In this document: piece after piece, positions 26,637 through 36,344 of the stretch | Layout: each line of letters begins with the position of its first letter | Numbering within the stretch: the first letter of the stretch is position 1 | Source: a bacterium | GTDB taxonomy: Bacteria > AUK180 | DNA: 64,000 bases | Direction: 5' to 3' | Assembly: GCA_023144005.1 (NCBI GenBank) | Contig: JAGLGN010000031.1 | Coordinates: 27,086-91,085, forward strand | Program-made: the position numbers and the translations under genes | Notes under the pieces: generated by a model | Told to the model about the DNA's origin: nothing | What the model saw: only the letters and a program-made list of their open reading frames with translations | Database searches by the model: none

Positions 26637-27779
26637 TTAAGCTTCTTTTTCAACCGCATCAGCTCCATATCCCGCAGACAGTCCCAGCATCACTCCCAGA
26701 AACATAGATACCTCCGCATCAAAAATATTATACTCAAATATGCCGATAAGCAGGGCGGCAACGCAAAAGCAAAGCAATCCCGCGGACAGGTCGTCACCAT
26801 TGCGCAAATATCCCTTTATCGGGAAATACAGCATGAACAGCAGATAAATGAGAAAGAAAATGCCCCCCAGAACTCCCATTGTCGTGAGTAGATGAACTGG
26901 AACACTGTGCAGGTGGACCATATCCCTTCTTGCCTGCGTTGACAGTCCGGCAGGCTGAGAATTTCTCAAGGTCTTCACCATATTCGGCCCGATGCCGGTT
27001 ATCGGATTTTCCTTGAAATGCTTCATCCCCCATTTCCACATTTCCACCCTTCGGCTCCCTGTTTTACCGCCGCCTGAGAATATGGACAATCCCCTGTCGC
27101 GTATCCCGGAAGGCAGAAGCAGAAATACGATGATACCGATAACCGCGAGGGGGAGCAGAAGCTTCCGGGAGCGCAATAAAAGAAAGAGAAATATGCCGGC
27201 TCCGGCACCGATCCAGCCGCTTCGTGTAAATGAAAGCGCAAGGGCGAGCAAGCATATAAGCAAGGGTATAATGAACCACCGCTGTTTCAGGCAAAGCCCC
27301 AGACTGAGAATTACGCCGGCGGCGCCGAGTGTTCCGAATGTCATATACCCGCCGGGAACGGTCAATCTATGCTTCAGGTCAAATTGGAATCCGCTCTTGA
27401 TCAAATGCATCACGAGGGTATAGGAGATGATTATCAGTAAACCATAGACGAAATACTCTGCCAGCTTCTTTGTGTATCCTCTTGCGGACAAGGTAAATGC
27501 GGGTATAAAGGTCATGAATATGAACATCTCTTCAGATTTTCTGAAAGAAAGGCCGGGATCAAGTGATGCTATCGTTGTGATCCCTCTTATAATGATCCCG
27601 GAGATCATGAATATCCAGAATACCCCTGGAAGGTGAAGAATTTCTTTTTTATAATAATAAAGCGCCAGCACTACCGCGGCAAAGGCATATATCTGAGCGG
27701 AGAGAACAACCGATGCCGACAGTAGATACAGGGAAAGCAGTATATATATCTGCTTATCGCGTTTAATCTTCCTGAGCAT
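26637..27779 (-). CDS. O-antigen ligase / polymerase-like membrane protein (Wzy_C)
   Basis: 380 residues with about 11 hydrophobic helices and a large periplasmic loop between them. Family marks: TRSGWIG (about residue 185), the R/W/G pattern RRVEMWKWGMKHFKENPITGIGPN and HLHSVPVHLLTTMGVLGG. Members join or polymerise polysaccharide at undecaprenyl- or lipid-linked acceptors. Overlaps the TPR gene by 17 bases. No glycosyltransferases nearby, so the polymer cannot be named. Confidence 0.85.
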   Translation of the reverse strand: MLRKIKRDKQIYILLSLYLLSASVVLSAQIYAFAAVVLALYYYKKEILHLPGVFWIFMISGIIIRGITTIASLDPGLSFRKSEEMFIFMTFIPAFTLSARGYTKKLAEYFVYGLLIIISYTLVMHLIKSGFQFDLKHRLTVPGGYMTFGTLGAAGVILSLGLCLKQRWFIIPLLICLLALALSFTRSGWIGAGAGIFLFLLLRSRKLLLPLAVIGIIVFLLLPSGIRDRGLSIFSGGGKTGSRRVEMWKWGMKHFKENPITGIGPNMVKTLRNSQPAGLSTQARRDMVHLHSVPVHLLTTMGVLGGIFFLIYLLFMLYFPIKGYLRNGDDLSAGLLCFCVAALLIGIFEYNIFDAEVSMFLGVMLGLSAGYGADAVEKEA

Positions 27780-28761
27780 CTTCCAATAGCGTCCTCAGGT
27801 ACTCCAGATCAGGGTCGGTAGCCATCGATTCAAAATATTTATCCGTGAAGACCTTCTCCGCGGCTCTATACCACAATAAGAGATCGGCCTCTTCCTCATT
27901 TACCGAATATATGCACATAATATTATAATGCGCCGAAGGATCTGTCGGGTCATATTTAAGGACTTTCTTATACGCCGCCAGAGCCTTATCATATTCCCCT
28001 AATTGATGATGCATGACGCCGATATTATTCAAGAAGCTCGTTTCCTGAGGTGATTTCTTCAGGCCGTCAAGAAGTATCTTGATCGCCTCTTTGAATTCCT
28101 TTGCCTGTGCTTTTGCGAGGGCTTTCTGATTGATCTTGTTCTTTTCTTCAGTTGTCAGAAGATCTTTCTTCTTTTCTTTCTTGATCTCTGTTGGAACCGG
28201 AAGCTCTTCCACGACAAGCTCCATCTCTTCGACCGGCTGCGCGACACCACCTTCAGGTGTTCCTGGAACGGCGATCGAACCCGAAGTTTCATCAAGGTCA
28301 ACGGTGGCACCCTTCTTATGGTCCTTTCCGTGTAATTTGACCTCTCCATCGGTTATTTCAAGGAGCTTGTGCCCGTTATTCGCAAAAAATATGAATCCGC
28401 ATATGGAGGAAAGGTCATGAAATTCTTCTCCCGCTTCAAAACCGAGATTAAAATTCACGAGATATATTCTTCCCTTTTTTAAAAGGATGCCTTCATTCTT
28501 TATACATAACTCGGAAGTTGAAAAGACCTCGAAGTATGCTTCTTCCGTACCGATTATGGCGCTTCCGCTGTCGCCGGTATCTATTATGTCACCGGGATAT
28601 ACGAAAAGTCCGTAGGATTGCTCTCCGAGGACGATAGCAGACTGAGTATCTTCAGATGTCCTCAGGAAGATCTCTTCTCCGATCTCCATGATACGCAGAG
28701 AATTTGAAGATGCCGCAGTTAAAACCAGAAACAGTGTAACGATCAAGATCCCTCTTTTCAT
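27763..28761 (-). CDS. Secreted FecR-like/TPR protein
   Basis: 332 residues: signal peptide (1-20), a FecR-like beta region (about 25-150: IVLGEQSYGLFVYPGDIIDTGDSGSAIIG), an acidic/Lys-rich linker (155-205), then TPRs (about 210-300: ETSFLNNIGVMHHQLGEYDKALAAYKKVLKYDP). Follows tonB in the same run with a 4-bp gap. A periplasmic scaffold is inferred. Confidence 0.75.
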   Translation of the reverse strand: MKRGILIVTLFLVLTAASSNSLRIMEIGEEIFLRTSEDTQSAIVLGEQSYGLFVYPGDIIDTGDSGSAIIGTEEAYFEVFSTSELCIKNEGILLKKGRIYLVNFNLGFEAGEEFHDLSSICGFIFFANNGHKLLEITDGEVKLHGKDHKKGATVDLDETSGSIAVPGTPEGGVAQPVEEMELVVEELPVPTEIKKEKKKDLLTTEEKNKINQKALAKAQAKEFKEAIKILLDGLKKSPQETSFLNNIGVMHHQLGEYDKALAAYKKVLKYDPTDPSAHYNIMCIYSVNEEEADLLLWYRAAEKVFTDKYFESMATDPDLEYLRTLLEDAQED

Positions 28762-28765
28762 TTCT

Positions 28766-29491
28766 TTACCTCACTTTGAAATAGAATATTATCTTAGCTT
28801 CAATATTTGTGCCATCGGGTGCTTCTTCCCATTGGAATTCCCCGAGCATATTAATGGCGATGTCCAGATTCGCGCCTGATATTATTGTTTCAGGAACGAT
28901 ATTTTCCACATTACCATTGGGTTTGACAATAAATTTCAATATGATCTTTTCATTCTTTGAGAAGACCAGCCCCGATGGAGCGGTACCGGTTCTGATGAGC
29001 TTCCGTCCCTTCAGGTCTTCCGATATGATCTGATAATCCCGATCTGCCTGTACCTTTTTTTCTTCTTTGTACTCTTTCTCTATCCTTGAGAACTCCTCCT
29101 CGACAGAAGGGGGAATGATATCCATGCCCTGAGGAAGCAGAATACTCACCTTCTTCTTATGGTATTGCTCTTTGTAACTTGATATAGGTACGGAGAATTC
29201 TTCTAAAGGTGTCAACGGGTTGTCATCGGATGTAAATCCGGTCCCGATAATGTCTGAATCGAATATCGGATCATCGTACTGCATCAGATTCTCCCTGTTC
29301 AGAAAACTATTGTCAGGCGAGCCCTTTGTTGAAGTATCAGGGAACGCGATATCACTCATGGTAAGGAGTTCAATTTCAACAGGTACGGGTTTGTCGAAAT
29401 GTGAATTTTTCAGCGCGCCGTAAAGGCAGAGAAATAGGATGATATGAAAAATAGTCGAAATGATAAGGAATCTGCCGAATCTATCTTGCAT
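28766..29491 (-). CDS. TonB-family energy transducer
   Basis: 241 residues: N-terminal membrane helix (8-26), charged spacer, C-terminal TonB domain (KIILKFIVKPNGNVENIVPETIISG...). Transmits the energy of ExbB/ExbD to outer-membrane proteins. Overlaps exbD by 11 bases. No TonB-dependent receptor lies in the window. Confidence 0.85.
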   Translation of the reverse strand: MQDRFGRFLIISTIFHIILFLCLYGALKNSHFDKPVPVEIELLTMSDIAFPDTSTKGSPDNSFLNRENLMQYDDPIFDSDIIGTGFTSDDNPLTPLEEFSVPISSYKEQYHKKKVSILLPQGMDIIPPSVEEEFSRIEKEYKEEKKVQADRDYQIISEDLKGRKLIRTGTAPSGLVFSKNEKIILKFIVKPNGNVENIVPETIISGANLDIAINMLGEFQWEEAPDGTNIEAKIIFYFKVR

Positions 29492-29897
29492 ATTCTGTTT
29501 TTGTCGCTATCAGCACCCTCTTTAGGCCGGTTCTTTTTACGGTATCAATTACTTTGACGATATTCTCATACTTCGAATCCTTGTCTCCCCGGATTAGTAC
29601 TACCCTTTCCGGGTCCCTTTCAAATTCTCTCCGCAATGAGGAGAAAAGCTCATCGGTTGATTCAACTCTCTTTTCAAAGAGAAATATGTCGCCGCTGCGG
29701 TCAATGGAGATGGAGATGTAATTCCTGTTTACATTCACCGGCTGTGAAGAACCCGGAAGGTTGATGGTGATAGAGGGCTGATAAACGAATGTAGTGGTAA
29801 CCATGAAAAATATTATCAGAAGGAATACAACATCTACAAGAGGCGTCAGGTCAAATCTGACAAAATCATCCTCTTGATCGGCAGGTGTAAATCTCAT
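29481..29897 (-). CDS. ExbD/TolR family protein
   Basis: 138 residues. Single membrane helix with the key Asp (TPLVDVVFLLIIFFMVTTT, about 18-36) and a periplasmic ExbD domain (RVVLIRGDKDSKYENIVKVIDTVKRTGL). Stator partner of the ExbB-like protein; one-base overlap with it. Confidence 0.93.
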   Translation of the reverse strand: MRFTPADQEDDFVRFDLTPLVDVVFLLIIFFMVTTTFVYQPSITINLPGSSQPVNVNRNYISISIDRSGDIFLFEKRVESTDELFSSLRREFERDPERVVLIRGDKDSKYENIVKVIDTVKRTGLKRVLIATKTEYAR

Positions 29898-30535
29898 TAA
29901 ATATCCTCCGCTCTCATTCCTTTCAGGTATTTCATTATCTGGCCCATCTTCTCTTCCATATCTATCGTCAGCAGCCGGTTCTTGCCTGCAAGGATACTGT
30001 AGAAGATAATAACGGGAATGGCGACCGTAAGTCCGGCGGCTGTCGTGAAGAGAGCTTCGGATATTCCGCCCGCTAAGGCCTCAGGATTGCCCATGGTGTT
30101 CGCAATTACCATAAAGGCGCGTATCATACCGGTTACCGTGCCCAAGAGCCCCAGAAGCGGTGCGACCGTTCCGATCGTGGAAAGCGCTGTCAGCCGTCTT
30201 TTCATATAATACGATTGCCTGAATCCTTCGTCTTTGATGATCTCTTTCAGCTCATCCATATCCACATACGGCGCCTGCTCGATACCCGCCTTGAGGATAG
30301 TGGCCAAAGGCAATTTCCCATATGACTTGATCAATGCAAGAACCTTATCGTAATCCTTTGCCGCGAGTGCCAGCTTGATCTCTTTAAATGCCTTGTCCAT
30401 AAGGATCTTGACCCTTCGGTAATAGAAGAACCGCTCGAGGATCACCGCAATTGCGATGATCGATAGAATTCCGATAAATATTACTATTATACCGCCAAGT
30501 GAAAATAGTTCAAATGAGCCCGAGATATTGTTCAT
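29897..30535 (-). CDS. ExbB/TolQ/MotA family proton channel protein
   Basis: 212 residues with three membrane helices (about 10-32, 115-140, 155-180), including the conserved PLLGLLGTVTGMI and GISEALFTTAAGLTVAIPV. Forms the proton channel with ExbD. Overlaps dxs by 4 bases. Confidence 0.95.
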   Translation of the reverse strand: MNNISGSFELFSLGGIIVIFIGILSIIAIAVILERFFYYRRVKILMDKAFKEIKLALAAKDYDKVLALIKSYGKLPLATILKAGIEQAPYVDMDELKEIIKDEGFRQSYYMKRRLTALSTIGTVAPLLGLLGTVTGMIRAFMVIANTMGNPEALAGGISEALFTTAAGLTVAIPVIIFYSILAGKNRLLTIDMEEKMGQIMKYLKGMRAEDI

Positions 30536-32403
30536 AGAACCTCCCTAATATATTTTTCCAGTGTTTCATAATTTATCTGATAATTGTCAAAAAGTTCGTC
30601 TATTGTCCCCGCGGTGGGAAAGATATCCTGCCAGCCGAACATTCTGACGGGAACGCCGAGATCATTTCTTGAAAATAAGGACGCTACCGCTTCGCCGAAT
30701 CCACCGGGTATGGCGTTATCCTCCGCAGTTATCACCATCTTAGCGTTTTTTGCTAGCTCCAGCAGAGCAGATTCATCAAAGGGCTTGACCCATAAAATAT
30801 CAAATAGCGAAATATCGCTCCCTTTATTGCGCATCTTCTCCACCCAGGGCATGAAAAGCGATGTCATCCTGCCGACGGATATCACAGCGGCCTTGGCGTT
30901 TTCATCACCCAGGATAAATCTGCCCTTTCCCTCTTCCAAGGAAGTAAGGCCCTCGAACTTCATTAATTCACCTGCAAGAGAACCCCTGGGATAACGCACG
31001 GCGATCGGCCCTGAATTTTCCTCATAGGCTGAGATAACTGCACGCTGCATCGTAGTATTATCCGAAGGGGCGATTATCTTCATGCGGGGGATCGAGCGCA
31101 GATAGGAAAGATCGAAAACGCCGTGATGTGTTTCCCCGTCATCACCTACTATTCCTCCGCGGTCCAGAAAGAACCTCACCGGGAGGCTCTGAATCGCCAC
31201 ATCATGCGAGATCATATCATAGGCCCTTTGGAGAAATGTCGAATATATAGCTACAAAGGGCTTTATCCCCTTTACTGATGCGCCTGCGGCGAAGGTGACG
31301 GCATGTTCTTCCTCTATACCGACATCGTAGAAATTTTTCGGAAATCTTTTACAATAATCCGCCAGTCCCGTACCATAGCCCATGGCGGCGGTGATCGCGA
31401 TTATGCTCTTATCCTTTTCTGTGAGCGAGGAGATCGTATCTCCAAAAACAGAAGAACAGCTCTTGCTTTTTTTCACGGATAGAGATTTTCCGCTTTCAAT
31501 ATTAAAAGGCGATACGCCGTGATATGCTACGGGATTATCGAATGCAGGAAAGTACCCCAGGCCCTTTTTTGTGACCACATTCAGTATCTTCGCGCCCTTC
31601 AATCCTTTTATTCTCCGAATCATATTCTCCGTAGTACAAATATCATGCCCGTCAACCGGGCCGAAATATCTGATACCGAGACTCTCGAATAATTTACCCG
31701 GCACCATCATCAGTTTCAGTATAGCTGCCGAACGCAAAAGGAATTTCACAACGGTACCGCCCTTTGATCTATATTCCAAAAGCTTGTCGATCAATGAATG
31801 GACCGTCTTATTATAGGTCGGATTGGTGATCAATTTAGAAAGATGTGTCGAGATCGCTCCTGTATTCTTTGATATGGACATCTCATTGGTGTTCAGGATG
31901 ATCAATATGTCCTCATTGTCATGCCCGATATTGTTCAAGGCCTCCAGCGCGATACCCGAGGGCAATGCCCCGTCGCCTATTATGGCGACCACAGCGCCCT
32001 TTTCCCCTTTCATACGCTTGGCGATCCTTACCCCATGCGCGGCCGAGAGCGAAGTTGAGGAATGCCCGGCTCCGAAAATATCATATGGGGATTCTTCCCT
32101 CTTCAGATAGCCGGAGATACCGCCGAATGTTCTTAATGTATGAAAATCCTTGTACCTGCCCGTTAAAAGCTTAAATGAATATGCCTGATGCCCGACATCC
32201 CATATCACCTCATCCTCCGGCATGTCCAATCCTCTCATCAGGGCAACCGTCAATTCAACGGTTCCAAGATTTGAAGCGAGATGGCCGCCGTTCTCTGAAG
32301 TGGTCTTTATTATCTTCCAGCGCAATTCCCCGCAGAGCCTTTTCAATTGGCCCGGATCCAATGCCTTCACATCTTCAGGGCCTTTAATATTATCAAGTAA
32401 CAT
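30532..32403 (-). CDS. dxs: 1-deoxy-D-xylulose-5-phosphate synthase
   Basis: 623 residues, standard length, from ATG 32403; GGAGG lies nine bases upstream. The longer reading to 32475 has no support. Thiamine-diphosphate motif GDGALPSG...N, GHQAYSFKLLTGR, and the Pyr-domain DRGGIVGDDGETHHG. Makes DXP from pyruvate and glyceraldehyde-3-phosphate, the first step of the MEP isoprenoid pathway. Directly follows the ispA-like gene, as in many bacteria (xseB-ispA-dxs). Confidence 0.97.
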   Translation of the reverse strand: MLLDNIKGPEDVKALDPGQLKRLCGELRWKIIKTTSENGGHLASNLGTVELTVALMRGLDMPEDEVIWDVGHQAYSFKLLTGRYKDFHTLRTFGGISGYLKREESPYDIFGAGHSSTSLSAAHGVRIAKRMKGEKGAVVAIIGDGALPSGIALEALNNIGHDNEDILIILNTNEMSISKNTGAISTHLSKLITNPTYNKTVHSLIDKLLEYRSKGGTVVKFLLRSAAILKLMMVPGKLFESLGIRYFGPVDGHDICTTENMIRRIKGLKGAKILNVVTKKGLGYFPAFDNPVAYHGVSPFNIESGKSLSVKKSKSCSSVFGDTISSLTEKDKSIIAITAAMGYGTGLADYCKRFPKNFYDVGIEEEHAVTFAAGASVKGIKPFVAIYSTFLQRAYDMISHDVAIQSLPVRFFLDRGGIVGDDGETHHGVFDLSYLRSIPRMKIIAPSDNTTMQRAVISAYEENSGPIAVRYPRGSLAGELMKFEGLTSLEEGKGRFILGDENAKAAVISVGRMTSLFMPWVEKMRNKGSDISLFDILWVKPFDESALLELAKNAKMVITAEDNAIPGGFGEAVASLFSRNDLGVPVRMFGWQDIFPTAGTIDELFDNYQINYETLEKYIREVL

Positions 32404-33202
32404 TCTTTGTTTCCTCCAAAGCCGACCAGATCTCCTTGAAACATCCCCGGGCGTTTTGATTATGAATAAGCTCAAATATCCCTTGAGCTTTCTTTATGTA
32501 TTTCTCGTATTCCCCGGATGCTTCTTCTCGATTCAATATCTTCAGTATTCCCTTGTCCCCGTCCTTGGACTTCAGGTCATTGTGTATTTGAAATGCTATG
32601 CCGAAGGCCTTGGCGGATTGCGTGGCCAGCTCGACCTCACTCTCCAATTCGGCAATTATATAGGGTATTGAAAAGGCGATCTCAAAGAGCTTACCGGTCT
32701 TGAGGCCGTACATCTCATAAAGGTCTTTCAGCTCGGTGAAGCTTCTTTCCATATCGAGATATTGGCCCATCAATAATCCCTTGAATCCCGCGGCATTATT
32801 TACAAGCCCCATTATCCGCCCCGAATACGGAAGGAGCGCAAAAAGGGACATGGCCTCCGTTATCAGCACATCCGAAGCCAGTATCGCCTTGTACTCACCG
32901 AATTGCTTGTGTACGGAGGGTCTTCCGCGTCTATATTGATCATCATCAAAAGCAGGCAGGTCATCCTGTATCAATGAATAATTATGTATGAATTCAATCG
33001 CGAGAGCACCGGGAAAAAGAAGCTGCTCATCAATACCCAGGTCCTCTCCCAGAACGGCCATCATCACGGGGCGCAATCGTTTTCCTCCGGACATCAAGGC
33101 ATATTCAATGATCTCGCCCATTTCTCCGCTATAACGGGAATGAATGAAATCAATCATCTTCTTTTCGAAGGATTTTCCGTACTTATCAAGATATAGCGTC
33201 AT
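32393..33202 (-). CDS. ispA: Polyprenyl synthetase family (IspA-like), altered second motif
   Basis: 269 residues, slightly shorter than the usual 290-300. First Asp-rich motif is typical (LIQDDLPAFDDD then RRGRPSVH), with bacterial FPP-synthase style residues before it. The second motif, normally DDILD, reads NDLKS (FQIHNDLKSKDGD), and the loop with the KSTY-type lysine is about 14 residues shorter. Sits between xseB and dxs as real ispA does. Either an altered enzyme or a degenerate one. Overlaps xseB by 4 bases. Confidence 0.82.
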   Translation of the reverse strand: MTLYLDKYGKSFEKKMIDFIHSRYSGEMGEIIEYALMSGGKRLRPVMMAVLGEDLGIDEQLLFPGALAIEFIHNYSLIQDDLPAFDDDQYRRGRPSVHKQFGEYKAILASDVLITEAMSLFALLPYSGRIMGLVNNAAGFKGLLMGQYLDMERSFTELKDLYEMYGLKTGKLFEIAFSIPYIIAELESEVELATQSAKAFGIAFQIHNDLKSKDGDKGILKILNREEASGEYEKYIKKAQGIFELIHNQNARGCFKEIWSALEETKNVT

Positions 33203-33456
33203 TCATCGTCCTCTTGCTGAAAATTCTCCTCGGAATATTCACTTGCCAGGCCCTTCTTTATTAATTTGATCCTGTTCTCGATCCCAGACAGTTTTTCCCT
33301 GGCTATCTTGTTCAGCTCCGCTCCACTGGAGAAGAGTTCGACAGCTTCTTCCAGAGGGAGTTCCTCATCCTCAAGTTTATTGAGTATCTGATTGAGCTTT
33401 TCAATAAGTTCTTCCAGGGACAGTACATTTACATCATTATCTTCTTTCTTTGGCAT
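33199..33456 (-). CDS. xseB: Exodeoxyribonuclease VII small subunit
   Basis: 85 residues. Two-helix XseB pattern: SLEELIEKLNQILNKLEDEELPLEEAVELFSSGAEL. Pairs with XseA to degrade single-stranded DNA. Overlaps xseA by 20 bases. Confidence 0.93.
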   Translation of the reverse strand: MPKKEDNDVNVLSLEELIEKLNQILNKLEDEELPLEEAVELFSSGAELNKIAREKLSGIENRIKLIKKGLASEYSEENFQQEDDE

Positions 33457-34852
33457 CTTTTACCTCCAGAGTAAGTTCTCCGCTATGGAGAATTGCCTTT
33501 AATATTTGCGACCGCTTTACCTGTGAGCTGTTCTTGACAGGTTTTCCGTCAAGATACAAGATCGAGTATCCCCTTTCCAGAATGGATAGCGGGGACAGCG
33601 CGGAAAGACGCTCCCCCAAACGTTCAACAGTTATCAGCTTTCGTCTGAATTGTTCATTCGACTTATTTATCAGTTCCGCCTCTGCTGGAAGCTCTCCCTT
33701 GCGCATGTCAAAGATCCGTTGCGCGCTATGCGCCATTCCCTGCATCACCCTTTTCAATTCAGCGCGGTTCTCACCGGTCTTTCTAAGCGACAGGGCTTCG
33801 CGGAATCTGTTCAGAACATGTGTAAATTCGCTTTGCTTCAGATAATTCATACGATCGGCAAGGCCTTCTATCCTGGCGGAAAGCTCCCCTACTCTTGTGG
33901 AGGCATTCCCCGATCTTATTCTAAGGCCTGAGGCCGCAGCCGTGAAGCTATTGGCCTTCATCCTGCTATTGGCCAATCGCCTGGTCAATATCGAATAATT
34001 GCTGATAAGGCGCCTTTGTATCTCTTCCCAGAGCTGTTTATTATCTGTTGAAAATAGTTCTGCCGCCGCTGTGGGCGTGGCAGCGCGAAGATCCGCGGTA
34101 AGATCGCTTATACTGAAATCCCTCTCATGTCCTACGGCGGAAACCACAGGCAGCCCGGATGAGAATATCTTTCTCGCCAATTTCTCATTATTGAACACCC
34201 AGAGGTCCTCCAGAGATCCGCCGCCTCGAGTGATAACTATCATATCCAGCCCGCCGGAATACTCATTATTGAAGAAATCTATACCGCCCATCAATGTCTC
34301 CACCGCACGATCTCCCTGCACCTGTGAGGGATATACGATAATCTCCACCTGGGAACGGTTCTTTCTGACAACGGATGTCATATCCTTGATGGCGGCGCCC
34401 GTAGGTGAAGTTATCACTCCAACCCTTTTTATTATCCTGGGAATATCTTTTTTGTGCTCCTGGTCAAAAAGCCCCTCTCTTGAAAGCCGGCCCTTGATCT
34501 CTTCGTAAAGAAGCTTCCATTTACCGCTGCCTTCGAGAGGAATGACCTTTTTAACGACAAGCTGAAAACTTGAGGAATAAGAGTATATATTCAAACTGCC
34601 GAATAAGATCACGCGTGCGCCTTCCTTGAGCTCATTTATCTCCGTGGAACCCTCGCCGATCCATTTGAAGGCAACGGCTCTGAGAAGATTCCGTGATTCA
34701 TCCTTTATCGAAATGTAAACATGGCCTTCCTTTGAACGCCTGATCTCGGATATCTCACCCTCCACATAGATACGCTCGTAATTTGTCTTAAAAAAGTGGT
34801 TAACTTCCCTGATGAGTTCGCCAACCTGGAATACCCGCGTATCTTTCTGCAT
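33437..34852 (-). CDS. xseA: Exodeoxyribonuclease VII large subunit
   Basis: 471 residues: N-terminal OB-fold (1-100), catalytic region with GVITSPTGAAIKDM, TRGGGSLEDLWVFNNE and SAVGHERDFSISDLTADLRAATPTAAAEL, then a long coiled-coil C-terminus. Complete. Confidence 0.97.
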   Translation of the reverse strand: MQKDTRVFQVGELIREVNHFFKTNYERIYVEGEISEIRRSKEGHVYISIKDESRNLLRAVAFKWIGEGSTEINELKEGARVILFGSLNIYSYSSSFQLVVKKVIPLEGSGKWKLLYEEIKGRLSREGLFDQEHKKDIPRIIKRVGVITSPTGAAIKDMTSVVRKNRSQVEIIVYPSQVQGDRAVETLMGGIDFFNNEYSGGLDMIVITRGGGSLEDLWVFNNEKLARKIFSSGLPVVSAVGHERDFSISDLTADLRAATPTAAAELFSTDNKQLWEEIQRRLISNYSILTRRLANSRMKANSFTAAASGLRIRSGNASTRVGELSARIEGLADRMNYLKQSEFTHVLNRFREALSLRKTGENRAELKRVMQGMAHSAQRIFDMRKGELPAEAELINKSNEQFRRKLITVERLGERLSALSPLSILERGYSILYLDGKPVKNSSQVKRSQILKAILHSGELTLEVKDAKERR

Positions 34853-34862
34853 TTACACTCCT

Positions 34863-36344
34863 CTATTGAATGTGAATCATATTTTCACGATCAGCACTGT
34901 CTTTAAAACGAAATGCGATCTTGCGCTTGCTCAAGCCGAAGATATAGAAATATTCGGAATTATAGTCCAGAAAAAGAGGAACTTCCGTGGAGAATTGTAT
35001 ACCGTCCACCGTCAAAAACCCCCTGCGGTAATTATCAAAGCTCATTTCGCCGAGATCTTCGAGAACTATGTCCACGGATTTAAAATTGCCTTTTTCCAGA
35101 AGATAATTCACATTCAGGCGGGCAAAGCCGCCCTCTTTCCCTGAAACGCTGAGCTTATAAACAGCGACCGGCAGAGAACTTCTCTGATAGAACATGAAAT
35201 AAGTGCCGTCACCAAGCCCGAAAATACGCTTCTGCCTGCCGTCATCGTAGATATATATGACAGAAGAATCCTTCGCCGAATATCTTATCAGATCCTTGTC
35301 TTTCTCATACTCCAATTTAAAGAGCTCATTGGTGTCTTTATTCAGCATTATATACTCAGAGTACTCCATAGAATTCGGAAGCGTAACGGAACTCAGAGCA
35401 CTTTTTGCCTGAATGGGATTCTCGGAAGTAATGTACTTATAATCGGTATCCGCGGCAATGCCGGTGACCTTATAGCCCAAGGTCTCTTTCTTCTCCTTCC
35501 CGTCTTTGCCTGATTTGAGAAAAATGTCAAGAAATTGATTTTTGCGGTAACTTGTCTCATCCTCACCGGTGACGAACTCCATTCCCCCGTCCCCACCCTT
35601 ATCAAAGTAGTGCACGACACTTTTAGGCTGTGTTTGCTCATTGTAAATAGGGATATGATCGGTAGTTACATTTAGAAATATCTTTTGCGGCTCCCAGAGT
35701 ATCCATCCGTGTTCGGGATGCTGGACAGAGACCAGTGAATGAAAGTAATCACCCGAGATCCCTTCCGTCTCGCCCTTATCAAAGAGATATGAAAATACGG
35801 ATTGCGCGGGGATGCCGCTTAAGCGCAGAAGGTAAACGGTGAGGACGGTATAGCCGTAGCAATCACCCGATCTGCCGGCAAAAACGAATTCAGGGTCCTC
35901 TCCCTCATTGCCGGGAACTATCTTGTACTTCACATTTGTATTAAGCCAATCGAAGATCTTGAATACCCTTTCCAGATATGTGTCCTTGTCCGAAAAGATG
36001 TTTCGGCTGAAATAGTCATCTATCTTGGAATAACTTACAGGGTTCCGGGCAAATCTCCTGGTTTCCTTTGTGATCAATGATTTCCAATCCTTGGAATCTT
36101 TGATCGGCTTATATGAAGATATTACATTTACCGCCAATTTGCTGTGATCGATCCTTGAAAATACGGCTCTGTAATTGTAATACTCCAATGTCTCGGGCAG
36201 AAGGTCGAAATTTCCTTCAATAGTAATAACCGCATTTTCGCTTCCGCTTCTTATCTCTCCGGCAGCGGCGGCATCATTTCCCGAAAAGAAGATCGTAGAT
36301 CCTAATAAAAGAATCAAGATCAAATTCTTCAGGTCTTTTTTCAC
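34863..36344 (-). CDS. Secreted transglutaminase-like protein
   Basis: 493 residues. GTG start at 36344 with GAGG nine bases upstream; signal peptide 1-28. Core: Cys in GRSGDCYGYTVL, His in GDYFHSLVSV, and WILWEPQ where the third residue (usually Asp) is Glu. The C-terminal half is beta-rich. Its 5' end overlaps rsmA by 71 bases in another frame; both readings look real. A cysteine-protease or transglutaminase-like envelope role is possible. Confidence 0.82.
   Translation of the reverse strand: MKKDLKNLILILLLGSTIFFSGNDAAAAGEIRSGSENAVITIEGNFDLLPETLEYYNYRAVFSRIDHSKLAVNVISSYKPIKDSKDWKSLITKETRRFARNPVSYSKIDDYFSRNIFSDKDTYLERVFKIFDWLNTNVKYKIVPGNEGEDPEFVFAGRSGDCYGYTVLTVYLLRLSGIPAQSVFSYLFDKGETEGISGDYFHSLVSVQHPEHGWILWEPQKIFLNVTTDHIPIYNEQTQPKSVVHYFDKGGDGGMEFVTGEDETSYRKNQFLDIFLKSGKDGKEKKETLGYKVTGIAADTDYKYITSENPIQAKSALSSVTLPNSMEYSEYIMLNKDTNELFKLEYEKDKDLIRYSAKDSSVIYIYDDGRQKRIFGLGDGTYFMFYQRSSLPVAVYKLSVSGKEGGFARLNVNYLLEKGNFKSVDIVLEDLGEMSFDNYRRGFLTVDGIQFSTEVPLFLDYNSEYFYIFGLSKRKIAFRFKDSADRENMIHIQ

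Noticed and set aside
36274..36344. 71-base overlap of rsmA and transglutaminase as a frameshift
   Set aside because: Both proteins have proper termini (KsgA-type C-terminus; signal peptide after a GTG with GAGG), so overlap is more likely.
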